Assembly (NCBI RefSeq): GCF_005871085.1
Contig: NZ_VAUP01000035.1
Coordinates: 124,001 to 188,000, forward strand
Origin: Xanthobacter autotrophicus
GTDB lineage: Bacteria; Pseudomonadota; Alphaproteobacteria; Rhizobiales; Xanthobacteraceae
Direction: 5' to 3'
Length of the DNA: 64,000 nucleotides
In this document: one piece after another, positions 8,049 to 18,371 of the stretch
How the letters are laid out: each line of letters starts with the position of its first letter
Position numbering within the stretch: position 1 is the first letter of the stretch
Translations under genes and position numbers: made by a program
The notes under the pieces: generated by a model
Seen by the model: the letters and a program-made list of their open reading frames with translations, nothing else
Told to the model about the DNA's origin: nothing
The model's database searches: none

Positions 8049-9194
8049 ATGAAGGTGTTCGGCGCGCCGCGGCGCTATGTGCAGGGCAAGGGCGCGCTGG
8101 ATCATCTGGGTCCCGAGCTGGCGCGCCTCACCGACACCGCCGCGCTGGTCATCGATCCCTTCATCGACGATCTGTTCGGCGACCGCCTTCAGGCCTCATG
8201 CACCGCTGCGGGGGTGAACCTCGTCCGCCTGCGCTTCGGCGGGGAAAGCTCGCCCTCGGAGATCGACCGGCTGAGTGCGGCGCTGGGCGACACCCCACCT
8301 CCGCTGGTGGCGGCGGCGGGCGGCGGCAAGTGCATCGATGCGGGCAAGGCGCTGGCCAACCGCATCGGCGCCAAGGTCGCGACCATCCCCACCATCGCCT
8401 CCACCGACGCGCCCACCAGCCACAATTACGTGCTCTATGACGACGACCATCGCCTGCTGGCGGTGGAAAAGCTGCCCGCCAATCCTGATCTCGTGCTGGT
8501 GGACACCCAGGTGATCGCCGAGGCTCCGCGCCAGCTGTTCCTCGCCGGCATCGGCGACGCGGTGGTGAAGCTGTTCGAGGTGGAGCGCTGCGTGGCAGCC
8601 AAGGGCCGCAACGTGTTCGGTGCCGACCCCGCCTTCTCGGCCCTGATCCTTGCCCGTGGCTGCTACGACGTGCTGCGCGGTCATGCCCCGGCGGCGCTCG
8701 CCGCCGTGGACCGCAAGGAGGCCGACGACGCCCTCGACCTGGTGGTGGAGGCTACCGTGCTTATGAGCGGCCTCAGCTTCGAGAGCGGCGGCCTCTCCAT
8801 CGCCCATTCCATGACGCGGGGCCTCTCCGCCGTGCCGAAATATGCCCGCGCACTGCATGGGCTCGAAGTCGCCTACGGCGTGCTGGTGCAACTGGTGCTG
8901 GAAGGCCGCGACGCGGATTTCTTCGCCGATCTCCTCGGCTTCTACGACGCCATTGGCCTGCCCACGAGCCTTGTCGCCCTCGCCGGGGCGGCGCCCACAC
9001 ATGAGGAAGCGTCCACCATCGCCCGCCTCACCCTGTCGGCGCCCCACGCCCGGCACTTCCCCCGGGTGCTGGAAGAGGCGGAAGTGGTGCGCGCCATCCT
9101 CGCCATCGAGGCGGGACAGTTCGCGGACGTGACGCGGGAGACCGCACTTGCGGGGAGCATCATGCAGAGCTCCGCGCCGGCCATGACCATATGA
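8049..9194 (+). CDS. gldA: Glycerol dehydrogenase-like polyol dehydrogenase
   Basis: This 381-residue member of the iron-containing/GldA alcohol dehydrogenase family oxidises a secondary alcohol with NAD. Seen: the nucleotide loop GGGKCIDAGKA (residues ~91-101), IPTIASTDAPTS (~113-124), and metal ligands Asp170 (GIGDAVVK), His253 (IAHSMTRG) and His270 (ALHGLEVAYG), matching the GldA pattern. A strong GGAGGGAG-like site precedes the ATG. The neighbours (GntR regulator, ABC importer, SDR) suggest that the physiological substrate is an imported polyol rather than glycerol itself. The next operator site overlaps its stop codon. Confidence 0.82.
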   Translation: MKVFGAPRRYVQGKGALDHLGPELARLTDTAALVIDPFIDDLFGDRLQASCTAAGVNLVRLRFGGESSPSEIDRLSAALGDTPPPLVAAAGGGKCIDAGKALANRIGAKVATIPTIASTDAPTSHNYVLYDDDHRLLAVEKLPANPDLVLVDTQVIAEAPRQLFLAGIGDAVVKLFEVERCVAAKGRNVFGADPAFSALILARGCYDVLRGHAPAALAAVDRKEADDALDLVVEATVLMSGLSFESGGLSIAHSMTRGLSAVPKYARALHGLEVAYGVLVQLVLEGRDADFFADLLGFYDAIGLPTSLVALAGAAPTHEEASTIARLTLSAPHARHFPRVLEEAEVVRAILAIEAGQFADVTRETALAGSIMQSSAPAMTI

Positions 9195-9202
9195 TATATG
9201 GT
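9186..9202. promoter_or_regulatory. Palindromic operator before the GntR gene
   Basis: ACCATATGATATATGGT has perfect 7-bp arms around a 3-base centre. It overlaps the stop codon of the dehydrogenase (9192-9194) and ends about 33 bases before the regulator start, consistent with autoregulation. It shares TATGATATATG with the site at 15,683. Confidence 0.6.
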
Positions 9203-9234
9203 GCGATAAGGTCCCTTCAGAAGCATTGGATGCC

Positions 9235-9945
9235 ATGGCCGAGCTGCGGCAGATCGAGACGGAAAATCTTTCGGCCCGCGTCTACGGCCGCATCCGCCGG
9301 GCGCTGATCGACGGGCAGTTCGAGCCCGGCGAACGGCTGCGCATCTCCGCGCTGGCGGCTGATCTGGGCACCTCCATCACGCCGGTGCGCGAGGCCATCT
9401 TCCGCCTCGTGAGCGAGCAGGCCCTGGAGATGAAGGCCGCCACCGCCATCCATGTGCCGCTGCTCGACAGCGCGCGGCTGAAGGAAATCCAGCTCATCCG
9501 CATGGAGCTGGAGGGCGCCGCCGCCGCCCGCGCCGCCCAGCGCATCACCGACAAGCAGATCCGCAGGCTGGAGCAGATCCAGGACGAGTTCATCGAGGCC
9601 GCCGCCACCAACCCGAAGAAAGCGAGCCTGAAGAACCGTGATTTTCACTTCGCGCTGATCGAGATCGCCGAGCTGCCGCTGCTCGAATCCATCGTGGAGA
9701 ACATGTGGACCCTGATGGGGCCGCTGCTCAGCGTGTTCCACGCCACCCTGCCGCCGCGCCAGATCGCCGGCGAGGACCACCGCCATTACGACGTGCTGGA
9801 AGCCCTCAAGGCACGCGATCCGGAGCGGGCGCAGCATGCCATCCAGCAGGACATCGCCTGGGGCCTCGTCATGGCCGACTGGCTGGACGAGCAGGCCAAG
9901 GCCCCGCCCGGCAAGCGCAAGCTCGCCTCGCTCACCGCGGAGTGA
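9235..9945 (+). CDS. GntR-family transcriptional regulator with FCD domain
   Basis: This 236-residue protein has an N-terminal winged helix (residues ~5-70: ARVYGRIRRALIDGQFEPGERLRISALAADLGTSITPVREAI) and a C-terminal all-helical FCD ligand domain (~80-215), with metal-type residues in RDFHFALIE, the HATL region and the EDHRHYDVLEAL helix. It probably represses the dehydrogenase and importer operon through the GATATAT sites and responds to the imported compound. ATG 9235 was chosen; a TTG at 9226 is possible. Transcribed with the dehydrogenase. Confidence 0.85.
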   Translation: MAELRQIETENLSARVYGRIRRALIDGQFEPGERLRISALAADLGTSITPVREAIFRLVSEQALEMKAATAIHVPLLDSARLKEIQLIRMELEGAAAARAAQRITDKQIRRLEQIQDEFIEAAATNPKKASLKNRDFHFALIEIAELPLLESIVENMWTLMGPLLSVFHATLPPRQIAGEDHRHYDVLEALKARDPERAQHAIQQDIAWGLVMADWLDEQAKAPPGKRKLASLTAE

Positions 9946-9984
9946 GGGCGCAAACCGGAACCGCCGACATCCGTCTCGCACCCA

Positions 9985-10097
9985 CCGTCATCCTCCGGCT
10001 CGACCGGAGGATCCATGGTACGGCCGGGACGCGTCACCGCCTTCACACAGCGCGCGCACGGCGCGATGGATGCCCCGGTCAAGCCGGGGCATGACGG
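9985..10097. repeat. Dispersed inverted-repeat element (CCGTCAT ... ATGACGG)
   Basis: A 113-bp intergenic element begins CCGTCAT and ends ATGACGG. Inside are two hairpins, TCCTCCGG-CTCGA-CCGGAGGA and TGCCCCGG-TCAAG-CCGGGGCA, plus a GATCCATGG/GATGGATG pair. This layout is common as a repeated intergenic element in Hyphomicrobiales. It lies between the convergent GntR and SDR genes. Confidence 0.65.
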
Positions 10098-10127
10098 CAA
10101 GATGGCGCCTGCGCTGCGACCGCCCCC

Positions 10128-10832
10128 TCACGCAATGCCGAAGCCGCCATCCACCGGAATGATGGCCCCCGTCACATAGGCCGCCGCCGGGGACAGCAGG
10201 AAGCCCACCACCTGCGCCACGTCGGAGGGCTTGCCCCAGCGCTGCATGGGGATGCGCGCCATGATGGGCCCGGCCCGCTCGGGGTTCTGCAATGCGCCGG
10301 CGGACAGGCGGGTCTCGATCCAGCCCGGCGCCACCGCATTCACGCGGATGCCCTCGGCCGCGAATCCCACCGCATGGGAGCGGGTGAGCTGGAGGACGGC
10401 GCCCTTGCTGGCCGCATAGGCCGGATTCCGCCCCGAGCCGAAATAGCTCCACATGGAGGCGGTGTTCACCACCGCCCCGGCCGCCGCGCCCAGCGCCGCG
10501 CGGAAGGCCAGCGTTGTGATGTTGGAGCCGTTGAGGTTCACGTCGATGACCTTGGCGAAGCCCTCCGGCGTCAGCTCCCGGCCCTCGTGCAGGATGATGC
10601 CGGCGCAGTTCACCAGCGCCGACAGGCGCGGGAAGCCGGCGGCGAAGGTCGCCACCGCCTTGGCGTCGGTGACATCCAGTTCGGCGAAGCCGATGGCCGC
10701 CGGCAGGTCGTCATCTCGGTCGCGCCCGGCCGCCACCACGGTGTAGCCGTCGGCCAGCAGATGCTCGGCCACCGCGCGGCCGATTCCCGTGCCGCCGCCG
10801 GTGATGACGGCGACGCGCTCCAAAGCAGTCAT
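10128..10832 (-). CDS. SDR-family oxidoreductase
   Basis: This 234-residue classical short-chain dehydrogenase has the cofactor motif TGGGTGIGRAVAEHL (residues ~12-26), NCAGI (~81), catalytic Ser in NTASMWSYFG, YAASKGAV (Tyr-x-x-x-Lys) and PGWIETRL. It ends VDGGFGIA. It probably oxidises or reduces a carbonyl intermediate of the compound handled by this cluster. It is the last gene of the importer operon, with its ATG 30 bases after the upstream ATPase stop. The start at 10832 has a GGGAGA site. Confidence 0.85.
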   Translation of the reverse strand: MTALERVAVITGGGTGIGRAVAEHLLADGYTVVAAGRDRDDDLPAAIGFAELDVTDAKAVATFAAGFPRLSALVNCAGIILHEGRELTPEGFAKVIDVNLNGSNITTLAFRAALGAAAGAVVNTASMWSYFGSGRNPAYAASKGAVLQLTRSHAVGFAAEGIRVNAVAPGWIETRLSAGALQNPERAGPIMARIPMQRWGKPSDVAQVVGFLLSPAAAYVTGAIIPVDGGFGIA

Positions 10833-10861
10833 GTGGGTGTCTCCCGATGGGGCGGCGAGGC

Positions 10862-11618
10862 TCACAGCCCCAGATAGCTCGCCCTGAGATGATCGTTCGC
10901 GAGCAGGTCCGGCCCGGTGCCGGAGAGGGTGACAGCGCCATTCTCCAGCACATAGCCGTAGTCCGCCATCTCCAGCACCTGGAACACGTTCTGCTCGATG
11001 ATGAGGATGGTGAGGTTGCGCTCGCGGATGCGGGCGATGCTCTCGAACAGGCGGTCAACCATGATGGGGGCCAGACCGAGGGAGGGCTCGTCCAGCGCCA
11101 GCACCCGCGGCAGGGCCATGAGCGCGCGGCCCACCGCCACCATCTGCTGCTGGCCACCCGACAAAGTGGAGGCATTGAGCGCCTGCCGCTCCTTCAGGAT
11201 GGGGAAGAGGTCGAACACCTCTTCCAGCGTCTCCTCCCGCCGCGCCCGGGCGCGCGGGTTGGCGGCGCCCACCAGCAGATTCTCGCGGATGGACATGTCG
11301 AGGAACAACTGCTTGCCCTCCGGCGACTGCACGAAACCGCGCTCCACGATCCGATGGGGGGCAAGGCCGGAGAGCACCTCGCCACCGAGGCGGATCTCGC
11401 CCCGGCGCGGCCGGATGAGGCCAGAAATGGTGCGCAGGAGCGTGGACTTGCCGGCCCCGTTGGCGCCGATCAGCGCCACGATGGAGCCGGGCTTGAGCGC
11501 GATGTCGATGCCGCGCAGCACGTCCTGCTCGCCATAGCCGGACCACAGGTCCTTCACCTCCAAGGCGGGCGCCTCCCGTCCGCCCCGCTGGAGCGCGATA
11601 TTCTCAAGCCCGGGCCGT

Positions 11619-11638
<20 letters not shown>
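10862..11638 (-). CDS. LivF-type ABC transporter ATP-binding protein
   Basis: This 258-residue ATPase is of the branched-chain amino acid (HAAT) importer class. Seen: Walker A GANGAGKST (residues ~58-66), signature LSGGQQQM (~157), Walker B RVLALDEPSLGLAP and the H-loop region (IIEQNV, where glutamine replaces the usual histidine, as often in LivF). It has a 20-residue N-terminal extension. It overlaps the LivG-type gene by 20 bases. The substrate is inferred from context to be a polyol or other small carbon source. Confidence 0.88.
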
Positions 11639-12352
<714 letters not shown>

Positions 12353-12356
<4 letters not shown>

Positions 12357-13372
12357 CGTCCCTCGACCTCCTTGGGCGTCACGACGGTGACGGTGGTTTT
12401 TGGCGCGGGCGTGAGCCAGCGCTGGAGCGGGGCGATGATGCCTTTGGGGAAATACAGCACCGCCAGCATCAGCACGACGCCGTAAATGATGAGATGCAGC
12501 CCCAGCACGTGGCCGCCCAGGGTCGCGCGCACCATCTCGCCTACCGGATGCAGCACCAGGGCGCCCAGCGTCGGGCCGAGAATGGTGCCCTGCCCGCCCA
12601 CGATGGTCATCACTGCCATGTCGATGGACAGGTCGATGCCCATGTTCCGCTCCGGATTGATGTAGCGGAACAGCTGCGCGTAATAGGCCCCGCCCAGCCC
12701 GGTGAGGAAGGCAGAGAGCGCCAGCGCGGTCAGGCAGTAGCGGGTGGGATCGATGCCCAGCGCCTCGGCGCCGTCGCGGTTGCCGCGGATGGCTTTCAGG
12801 TAAAAGCCGAGCCGCGAGCGCTCCATGACATGGGTCGCCGCCATCACCCCCACCAGCATGGCGAGGATGATGAAGTAATAGGGCAGCTTGCCGTCGAACT
12901 GGAAGGCGAGGAGGCTGGTGCCCCCCACCGGCGGAACCGTGAGCCCCTGCGCGCCCTTCAGCGGGATGCCGAGGAACTCGTCCGTATTCTCCAGCCAGAT
13001 GCGCATGATCTCGGCGAAGGCGATGCTGGTGAGGGTGAAGTAGGGTCCCTTCAGCCGGAAGGTGGCATAGCCCACCGGAACCGAGATGGCCGCCGCCAGC
13101 ACGCCGCCGAGGATCATGCCGATCCAGGGCGACAGGCCGAGCCCGGTGAACAGCAGCACGCTGGCATAGCCGGCGATGCCGGAGAAGGCGGCGTGGCCCA
13201 GCGAGACCTGCCCCACATAGCCGCAGACGAAGTTCCACGACGAGGCCATGTAGGCGAAATAGAGCACCATGGCCGCCGAGTGGACCACATAGCTGTCGGC
13301 GACCACGAACGGCAGGATCAGAGCTGCCACGAACAGCGGCAGGCCCAGGATGAGGGTGAAGGAGGCGCGCAT
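12353..13372 (-). CDS. LivM-type ABC transporter permease
   Basis: This is a 339-residue inner-membrane permease with about 9-10 helices. Seen: the typical VVHSAAMVLYFAYMASSWNFVCGYVGQVSLGHAAFSGIAGY segment near the N-terminus, and GGQGTILGPTLGALVL near the C-terminus. The ATG at 13372 was chosen because GAGAAGG precedes it. A TTG at 13393, overlapping the upstream stop, would add 7 residues. It is translationally coupled to the LivG gene. Confidence 0.85.
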
Positions 13373-13389
13373 GGAGAACCCGTGCCTTC

Positions 13390-14274
13390 TCAAGCTCGAC
13401 CCATGAGGCCCGCGGGCCGCATGAGCAGGATCACGATGAACAGGCCGAAGGAGAAGATCGCCGCCGAGGTGGCGGTGACGAACTGGGCGGCCACCGATTC
13501 GAACACCCCGAGCAGCAGCCCGCCGAGGATCGAGCCCGGAATGGAGCCGATGCCGCCCAGCACCACCACCAGGAACGACTTGATGCCGAACGACAGGCCG
13601 ATGGTGGGGGTGATGGAGAAGAACGGCACCAGCAGCGCCCCGAACAGGCCCAGCACGGCGCAGCCGAGGCCGAAGGTGACGTTGTAGATCAGCGGCACGT
13701 TGATGCCGGACATGGCCGCCGCATCGCGGTTCTGCGCCGTGGCGCGGATGGCGCGGCCCATGTCCGAATGCTTCAGCCAGAACGACAAAGCGAAGGCCAC
13801 GAGGATCGCGGCGGCAAAGCCGATGAGCCGCGCGATGTTGATGGGCAGGCCGGCGACGAAGATCGACTCATAGGTGATGTCGGTGGTCACCGAGCGCACA
13901 TCCGGCCCGAACGCCATGAGCACGCTGTTGTCCACCACGAGGTAGACGCCGGCGGTGAGCAGCAGCGCGCTGGTCGGCTCCACCACCAGCGCCCGCTCTC
14001 GCCGGATGAGCGGAGAGATGACCACGCTCTGCACCGCATAACCGATACCGAACAGGAACGGCACGGTGACGAGGATGCTCACATAAGGATGCACCCCAAG
14101 GCTCGCCCAAAGAAGATACGAGCAATACATGGCCAGCATCAGGAACGAGCCGTGCGCGAAATTGATGACGCGCATGACGCCGAAGATGAGGCTGAGGCCG
14201 AGGGCGACGCCGCCGTAGATTCCGCCGAGCAATAGTCCGTTGATGACCGCAAAGGAAAGGGTCAAGGGATCCAT
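13390..14274 (-). CDS. LivH-type ABC transporter permease
   Basis: This 294-residue permease has about 8 helices. The N-terminal INGLLLGGIYGGVALGLSLIFGVMRVINFAHGSFLMLAMY block and the C-terminal FGIKSFLVVVLGGIGSIPGSILGGLLLGVFES motif are diagnostic for LivH. A strong GGAGGTGA lies 5 bases before ATG 14274. A hairpin separates it from the upstream binding-protein gene. Confidence 0.9.
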   Translation of the reverse strand: MDPLTLSFAVINGLLLGGIYGGVALGLSLIFGVMRVINFAHGSFLMLAMYCSYLLWASLGVHPYVSILVTVPFLFGIGYAVQSVVISPLIRRERALVVEPTSALLLTAGVYLVVDNSVLMAFGPDVRSVTTDITYESIFVAGLPINIARLIGFAAAILVAFALSFWLKHSDMGRAIRATAQNRDAAAMSGINVPLIYNVTFGLGCAVLGLFGALLVPFFSITPTIGLSFGIKSFLVVVLGGIGSIPGSILGGLLLGVFESVAAQFVTATSAAIFSFGLFIVILLMRPAGLMGRA

Positions 14275-14353
14275 GGGGTCACCTCCGTGGGGACGGCGCG
14301 CGGCACGCGGCGCCGTCCGGGATCGGGGACGGGGGATATGGGAGAAGGGAAAA

Positions 14354-14375
14354 GGGCGCCGGCTTCCCGGCGCCC
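14354..14375 (-). terminator. Attenuating hairpin between binding protein and permease
   Basis: Arms GGGCGCCGG and CCGGCGCCC (9 bp, 4-base loop) are followed, in the direction of transcription, by TTTTCCC. The position between binding-protein and permease genes is where importer operons often partly terminate or protect the upstream mRNA, so that the binding protein is made in excess. Confidence 0.65.
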
Positions 14376-14399
14376 GGAGCGCTGCGGGGGGGGCGGGCC

Positions 14400-15653
14400 T
14401 CAGCGGGCCGACCAGTCCGGCACCGGCCACACGGGCTTGGTGTCGGGAGCGCGGTTGGCGGAGGGCCAGATGGTGCGGCGCTCGCCGCCGATATTCTCGG
14501 AAATCACCCCGTGACCGAACGTGTTCTGGCCCTGCTCATCGAACTTGATGCGCTGGTAGCCCACGATCAGCGGCATGCCGGAGGTGATGTCGGTGGCCGC
14601 CAGCGCGTCGCGGATCTTCTCGCGGTCGGTGGAGGCGGCGCGCTCCAGCACGTCCTTGATGAGATAGACGTTGGAGATGCCCTGGGCGCCGTAGGAGTTG
14701 ATGTCGTAACCGGCCTGGGCCTTGAAGCGGGTGTTGGCATCCAACACGCGCGGGTCCTTGTCGGTCTTCAGGCGGTCGATCTGCCAGTCTTCCTGCACGA
14801 ACAGATAATCCACCGCCTTCTGCGGCACGGCCTTGTAGAAGGATGGGTCTTCCGAGCCGCCACCCACCGAGTGGATGCCGTAGGGAATATTGATCTTATT
14901 CTCGAAATACTGGCGGGTGAACAAAAGGTGGTCCGGCGTATAGGCCACCACGATGAGCGCCTCGGGCTTCGACGCGCGGATCTTCAGCAGTTGGGCGGTG
15001 AAGTCCACCTGGTTGGGCGGAAAGCTCTCGTCGAGAGAGATGGTGTAGCCGCGCTCCTTGGCGAACTTCTTGATGTTGGCGGCGTGAGAGCGGCCCCAGT
15101 CGGTGCCCTCGTAGAACAGGCCGATGCTTGAGGGACCCTTGCCGGTCTCCTTCTTCAGGAGATCCATGGCATCGAGTTGTTCGCGCGCGTCGTAGGTGGC
15201 CTTGTTGTTGGGGCGGAACACATATTTGAAGCCGCGCTCGGTGATCTCGTCCTTCACCGCGCCGGTGACGATCCACGGCGTCTTGTAGCGCTCGGCCACT
15301 TCCGAGGCGGGGAAGGTGACGGCGCTGTTATAGGCGCCCACCAGCAGCGAGACGTTCTCGCGCTGGATCAGGCGCTCGGTCTCGGAGGCGCCGATGTCGG
15401 GCTTGGACTGGCTATCGGCGAAGATCAGCTTCAGCTTGGCCCCACCGAGGGAGGCGATGCCGCCCGCCGCGTTGATCTGCTCGGCCGCCACCTGGGCGCC
15501 GAGCTTGGTCTGGTTGCCGATGGTGGCCGAGCCGCCGGACAGCGGCAGCACGAAACCTACCGTCACGTCCTGCGGCTGCGCCTGCGCTGGTGCAAGACCG
15601 ATGGCGGCCGCCGTCGCGAGCGCGAGCGTGCCACCCAGAATCTGCCGGATCAT
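14400..15653 (-). CDS. LivK-type periplasmic substrate-binding protein
   Basis: This 417-residue type I periplasmic binding protein has a clear signal peptide (ILGGTLALATAAAIGLAPAQAQ) cleaved near residue 25. The mature start is VTVGFVLPLSGGSATIGNQTKLGAQVAAEQINAAGGI, followed by LIFADSQSKPDIGASETERLI. It delivers the substrate to the LivH/M permeases. Amino acid binding residues are not obvious, so the ligand need not be an amino acid. The ATG at 15653 has GGGAGG just upstream. It is the first gene of a six-gene operon. Confidence 0.88.
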   Translation of the reverse strand: MIRQILGGTLALATAAAIGLAPAQAQPQDVTVGFVLPLSGGSATIGNQTKLGAQVAAEQINAAGGIASLGGAKLKLIFADSQSKPDIGASETERLIQRENVSLLVGAYNSAVTFPASEVAERYKTPWIVTGAVKDEITERGFKYVFRPNNKATYDAREQLDAMDLLKKETGKGPSSIGLFYEGTDWGRSHAANIKKFAKERGYTISLDESFPPNQVDFTAQLLKIRASKPEALIVVAYTPDHLLFTRQYFENKINIPYGIHSVGGGSEDPSFYKAVPQKAVDYLFVQEDWQIDRLKTDKDPRVLDANTRFKAQAGYDINSYGAQGISNVYLIKDVLERAASTDREKIRDALAATDITSGMPLIVGYQRIKFDEQGQNTFGHGVISENIGGERRTIWPSANRAPDTKPVWPVPDWSAR

Positions 15654-15682
15654 CTTCCCTCCCACGGGTCGTCTTATTAGTA

Positions 15683-15699
15683 TGTATGATATATGATGT
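15683..15699. promoter_or_regulatory. Candidate GntR operator/promoter of the importer operon
   Basis: The AT-rich stretch ATGTATGATATATGATG lies 30-46 bases upstream of the binding-protein ATG. It matches the operator at 9186 over TATGATATATG and shares GATATAT with the one at 7983. It probably lets the neighbouring GntR regulator control uptake. Confidence 0.5.
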
Positions 15700-15759
15700 T
15701 TAGTGTGAGGGGAGTCAAGCGGGGTTGTTCGGAGGGCTCCCCGGCTTTAAGTGCCGCTG

Positions 15760-15910
15760 TCGCGACCGGGCGCGATGGAAACCCTCTCCCGCTTGCGGGG
15801 GAGGGTAGGGTGGGGGCAACGGTGTTCTTCCTCGGTGCCGCCGGTGCCTCTTGGCGAGGGTCTGCCCCCTCCCCAACCCTCCCCCGCACGCGGGAGAGGG
15901 GGCCGACGGC
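15760..15910. repeat. GC-rich palindromic intergenic repeats
   Basis: This gap between the importer operon and recF contains no gene. It has two inverted-repeat units (CCCTCTCCCGCTTGCGGGGGAGGG near 15,782-15,807, mirrored by CCCTCCCCAACCCTCCCCCGC near 15,868-15,903), with flanks resembling the element at 840-960. Confidence 0.5.
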
Positions 15911-16020
15911 GCCTCGTTCCAAAATCGAGCTGCGATTGGCCGATGAGGCAGGAACGGCCGGCGCGCATTGCGCTGACGCTGCATGCGTCCGCGGATACAC
16001 CCTCGAAAGATGACCGCCCC

Positions 16021-17157
16021 TCAGGCCCGCCCAATCGTGCCCGGCGCCACTTCGAAGCGCTCGGCGCGGTCCAGCGCGACGAAGGCGGTGGGGTCGGCAC
16101 CCGTCATCCAGGCCTGCGCGCCGAGGCGGGCCAGGGCCTCGAACAGGCCGGTGCGGCGCGCCGAGTCGAGATAGGCCACCACATCATCCAGCAGCAAAAT
16201 AGGCGAGAACCCCTGCATGGAGGCCACCAGCCGCGCATGGGACAGGGTGAGGCCGATGAGCAGGGATTTCTGCTCGCCGGTGGAGCAGCGCGCGGCGGGC
16301 AATTGCTTCTCGCCATGGCTCACCGACAGATCGGTGAGGTGCGGCCCTTCCAGCGTGCGGCCCGCCGCCCGGTCGCGCGGACGGTTGTCGCGCAGGAGGA
16401 CGCGGTAGCGGTCCTCCACCTCCAGCGCCGGAAAATGGGCGATCAGCCGCTCCACCACCCCGTCGAGAGCCAGCTCGGCGAAGGGGAAGAGGGAGGCGTC
16501 GTCGCGGTGGGCGGCGATCTCGGCGCCAAGGCGGGCCACCGTCTCCAGCCGCGCTGCCGCCACCGCCACGGCCAACTCCGCCACCTCATGCTCTACCGCA
16601 TCGAGGAAGCGCGCCGAGCCGTTCTCCTCCAACAGCCGGTTGCGCGAGCGCAGCGCCCGTTCCAGGCCGTTGACCCGGGTGCCGTGGGCGCCATCCACCG
16701 CCAGCACCAGCCGGTCGAGATAGCGCCGCCGGTCGCCGGGGGGGCCGAGGAACAGGCCGTCCATCTCCGGCGTCAGCCACAGCACTTTCAGATGGTCGAG
16801 GAAGGCGTTGGCGGAGGGCACTCCCTCGCCGTCGATGCGGCAGCGTCGCACCCCGCCCTCCTGCGCCGGATCGTGGCCAGTGCCGAGACGGACCTCGCCC
16901 AGCGCGCCGTCAACCAGCGCGGAGACCGCCCACGGCACCTCGCCGGCGGCGCCCGGCGCGCGATGGCCCACATCGCCCAGCTGGGCACGGCGCAGCCCCC
17001 GGCCGGGGGAGAGGAAGGACAAGGCCTCCAGAATATTGGTCTTGCCCGCGCCGTTCGGACCGGTGAGCACCACCGGTCCGTCCTCAACCCTCACCTGCGC
17101 CGACGGATAGGACCGGAAGGCGGTGAGGGTGAGCTTGCGGATGGCGGCGTGGGGCAT
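16021..17157 (-). CDS. recF: DNA replication and repair protein RecF
   Basis: This 378-residue SMC-like ATPase loads RecA at gaps with RecO and RecR. Seen: Walker A GPNGAGKTNILEALSFLSPGRGLR (residues ~39 onward), the signature region STGEQKSLLIGLTLSHARL, and Walker B PILLLDDVVAYLD near the C-terminus. ATG 17157 begins MPHAAIRKLTLTAFRSY, the normal RecF start. It lies 92 bases after dnaN on the same strand. Confidence 0.93.
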   Translation of the reverse strand: MPHAAIRKLTLTAFRSYPSAQVRVEDGPVVLTGPNGAGKTNILEALSFLSPGRGLRRAQLGDVGHRAPGAAGEVPWAVSALVDGALGEVRLGTGHDPAQEGGVRRCRIDGEGVPSANAFLDHLKVLWLTPEMDGLFLGPPGDRRRYLDRLVLAVDGAHGTRVNGLERALRSRNRLLEENGSARFLDAVEHEVAELAVAVAAARLETVARLGAEIAAHRDDASLFPFAELALDGVVERLIAHFPALEVEDRYRVLLRDNRPRDRAAGRTLEGPHLTDLSVSHGEKQLPAARCSTGEQKSLLIGLTLSHARLVASMQGFSPILLLDDVVAYLDSARRTGLFEALARLGAQAWMTGADPTAFVALDRAERFEVAPGTIGRA

Positions 17158-17249
17158 GAACCTTTCGGCCGGTCTTCCGTCGGATGCGGCCGGTCCCGCG
17201 GGAACACAGTTCAGCGTGGCGTCGGTCGCCAACCTCACACCCGCCGTAC

Positions 17250-18371
17250 TCACACCCGCATGGGCATGAGCACGTAGAGCGCATCCGTCCGGGTGGAATC
17301 GCGCACCAGCGTGGGTGAGCCGGGGTCGGCCAGCTTCAGTTCAGCTGTGTCGCCTTCCAGCTGCGAGGTGATGTCCAGCAGGTAACGGGAGTTGAAGCCG
17401 ATATCGAGGGGCTCGGCGGTGTAGTCCACCTCCAGCTCCTCGGTGGCGCTGCCCGAATCGGGATTGGTGACGGAGAGCGTCATCTTGCCCTCGGCCAGCG
17501 ACAGCTTCACCGCGCGCCCGCGCTCGCTGGACACGGTGGAGACGCGGTCCACCGCGGCGGCGAACTCGTCCTTGTCCACGATCAGGGTCTTGTCGTTGCC
17601 CTGGGGAATCACCCTTCCATAATCGGGGAAGGTGCCGTCGATGAGCTTGGAGGTGAGCACGATGGAGCCCACCTGCACCCGGATCTTGGTGGTGGAGAGC
17701 GAGACGGTGGCCTCCGCCTCCTTGTCCTCCAGCAGCTTCTGGATCTCCGCCACGGTCTTGCGCGGCACGATGACGCCGGGCAGGCCGGCCGCGCCTGCCG
17801 GCGCCTCCAGCTCGGCCTGGGCGAGGCGGTGGCCGTCGGTGGCGACCGCCCGCAGCATCGACTTGCCGCCGGCGCCCTCGGTGACGTGGAGATAGATGCC
17901 GTTCAGGTAATAGCGCGTCTCCTCGGTGGAGATGGCGAACTGGGTCTTGTCCACCAGGCGCCGGAAGTCCGCGCCCTTCACCTTGAAGGTATGGGAGAAT
18001 TCGCCCGCCGCGAGGTCCGGAAAGTCGGCCTCGGGCAAAGTCTGGAGCGAGAATCGGGCGCGGGACGCCTTGACGGTGAGGGTGCCGCGCTCGCCGCCCG
18101 CCTCCAGTTGCACCTGCGCGCCCTCGGGCAGTTTGCGCACGATGTCGTAGAGCACATGGGCGGGCACGGTGGTGGCCCCCGCCTGGCCGGTCTCGGCCGG
18201 AACGATCTCCACCACCTCCAGGTCGAGGTCGGTGGCTTTCAGCTCCAGCCCGTTCTTGCCCGCCTTGATCAGCACGTTGGCGAGGATCGGAATGGTGTTG
18301 CGCCGCTCGACGACGCGGTGGACGTGGCTGAGCGATTTGAGAAGCTCGGCGCGCTCGACGGTGACCTTCAT
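17250..18371 (-). CDS. dnaN: DNA polymerase III beta clamp
   Basis: This 373-residue sliding clamp has three tandem clamp domains. It starts MKVTVERAELLKSLSHVHRVVERRNTIPILANVLIKA and ends ALYVLMPMRV, the conserved C-terminal hydrophobic-pocket strand. It encircles DNA and tethers Pol III and other clamp-binding proteins. Length is typical. It is preceded by a 423-base gap after dnaA, so it probably has its own promoter. Confidence 0.96.
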   Translation of the reverse strand: MKVTVERAELLKSLSHVHRVVERRNTIPILANVLIKAGKNGLELKATDLDLEVVEIVPAETGQAGATTVPAHVLYDIVRKLPEGAQVQLEAGGERGTLTVKASRARFSLQTLPEADFPDLAAGEFSHTFKVKGADFRRLVDKTQFAISTEETRYYLNGIYLHVTEGAGGKSMLRAVATDGHRLAQAELEAPAGAAGLPGVIVPRKTVAEIQKLLEDKEAEATVSLSTTKIRVQVGSIVLTSKLIDGTFPDYGRVIPQGNDKTLIVDKDEFAAAVDRVSTVSSERGRAVKLSLAEGKMTLSVTNPDSGSATEELEVDYTAEPLDIGFNSRYLLDITSQLEGDTAELKLADPGSPTLVRDSTRTDALYVLMPMRV